From: Ciona savignyi
Taxonomy: Eukaryota; Chordata; Ascidiacea; Phlebobranchia; Cionidae
Reading direction: 5' to 3'
Length of the DNA: 64,000 bases
NCBI GenBank assembly: GCA_000149265.1
Contig: CH003275.1
Location: 710,346 to 774,345 of the forward strand
In this document: piece after piece, positions 63,729-64,000 of the stretch
Layout: each line of letters starts with the position of its first letter
How positions within the stretch are numbered: position 1 is the stretch's first letter
Translations under genes and position numbers: made by a program
Notes under the pieces: generated by a model
Seen by the model: only the letters and a program-made list of their open reading frames with translations
The model's database searches: none
What the model was told of the DNA's origin: nothing

Positions 63729-64000
63729 ATTAACAAGTATTTTTATTTTTAAACATGCCATTAAACGTCTCTGCGTACAGTTCGTTACAAAAAGGTTTGA
63801 TTAACTTAGCCAAAACGCTTTTTATTTGCGTGTTAGTATTGTGTGCATTTTAAATACAAAGAATTTTAATGCCCACTGTACATTTTAGATGTGCGTGTGT
63901 CACAGGTTGCATTATCAGAACCATACAACGTCATTTAACGTCATTGTTGTTTTTAGAAACCAAATGTCAGTTTACAATTACAGCAGCTTTACATCTATGA
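63729..64000. other. Window end
   Basis: AT-rich; no exon supported. Confidence 0.4.

Overview
The window looks like nuclear DNA of an AT-rich, fairly compact animal genome. An ascidian tunicate such as Ciona is the best guess. That rests on the gene content (animal SETD6, H2A.Z, MAEL, METTL16, SLC26A11, RBCK1, CHTOP, INTS7, METTL22, COPZ and RPA1), GT-AG introns of roughly 80-1000 bp, and the density of one short tRNA-like SINE. No species marker is present, so this is inference. All gene models were read by eye: exon ends were placed at GT/AG sites that keep phase and agree with remembered family sequences.

Layout. 1-2880: non-coding with SINEs and one nested repeat. 2881-6376 (+): SETD6, 7 exons. 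7925-9690 (-): histone H2A.Z, 5 exons, with a CCAAT/E2F-type promoter beyond it. 10816-11331: pogo-like MITE. 11489-15295 (-): MAEL, 9 exons (piRNA pathway). 15525-22302 (-): three consecutive single-exon genes, METTL16, SLC26A11 and RBCK1/HOIL-1. 22.3-26.2 kb: gene-poor, SINE-rich. 26239-29542 (+): a six-exon secreted, probably surface-anchored YHYH-domain protein. 30429-32180 (-): a two-exon gene I cannot name. 32.6-35.1 kb: a cluster of small palindromic elements sharing one internal sequence. 36366-38058 (+): CHTOP. 39478-51947 (+): INTS7, 21 exons, 968 codons. 53100-57214 (-): three more single-exon genes, METTL22, COPZ and RPA1. 59.56-61.1 kb: a five-unit ~336-bp tandem array with a central palindrome. 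61663-62013: Tigger/pogo-like MITE. 63034-63728 (+): a small secreted protein, tentative.

The recognised genes are mostly housekeeping (chromatin, RNA modification, mRNA export, snRNA processing, replication, vesicle coat, ubiquitin signalling). They do not form one pathway. The less ordinary content is the YHYH surface protein, the unnamed two-exon gene, the 63-kb secreted protein, the shared-core palindromic elements, the tandem array, and the split between intron-rich genes and two blocks of intronless genes.
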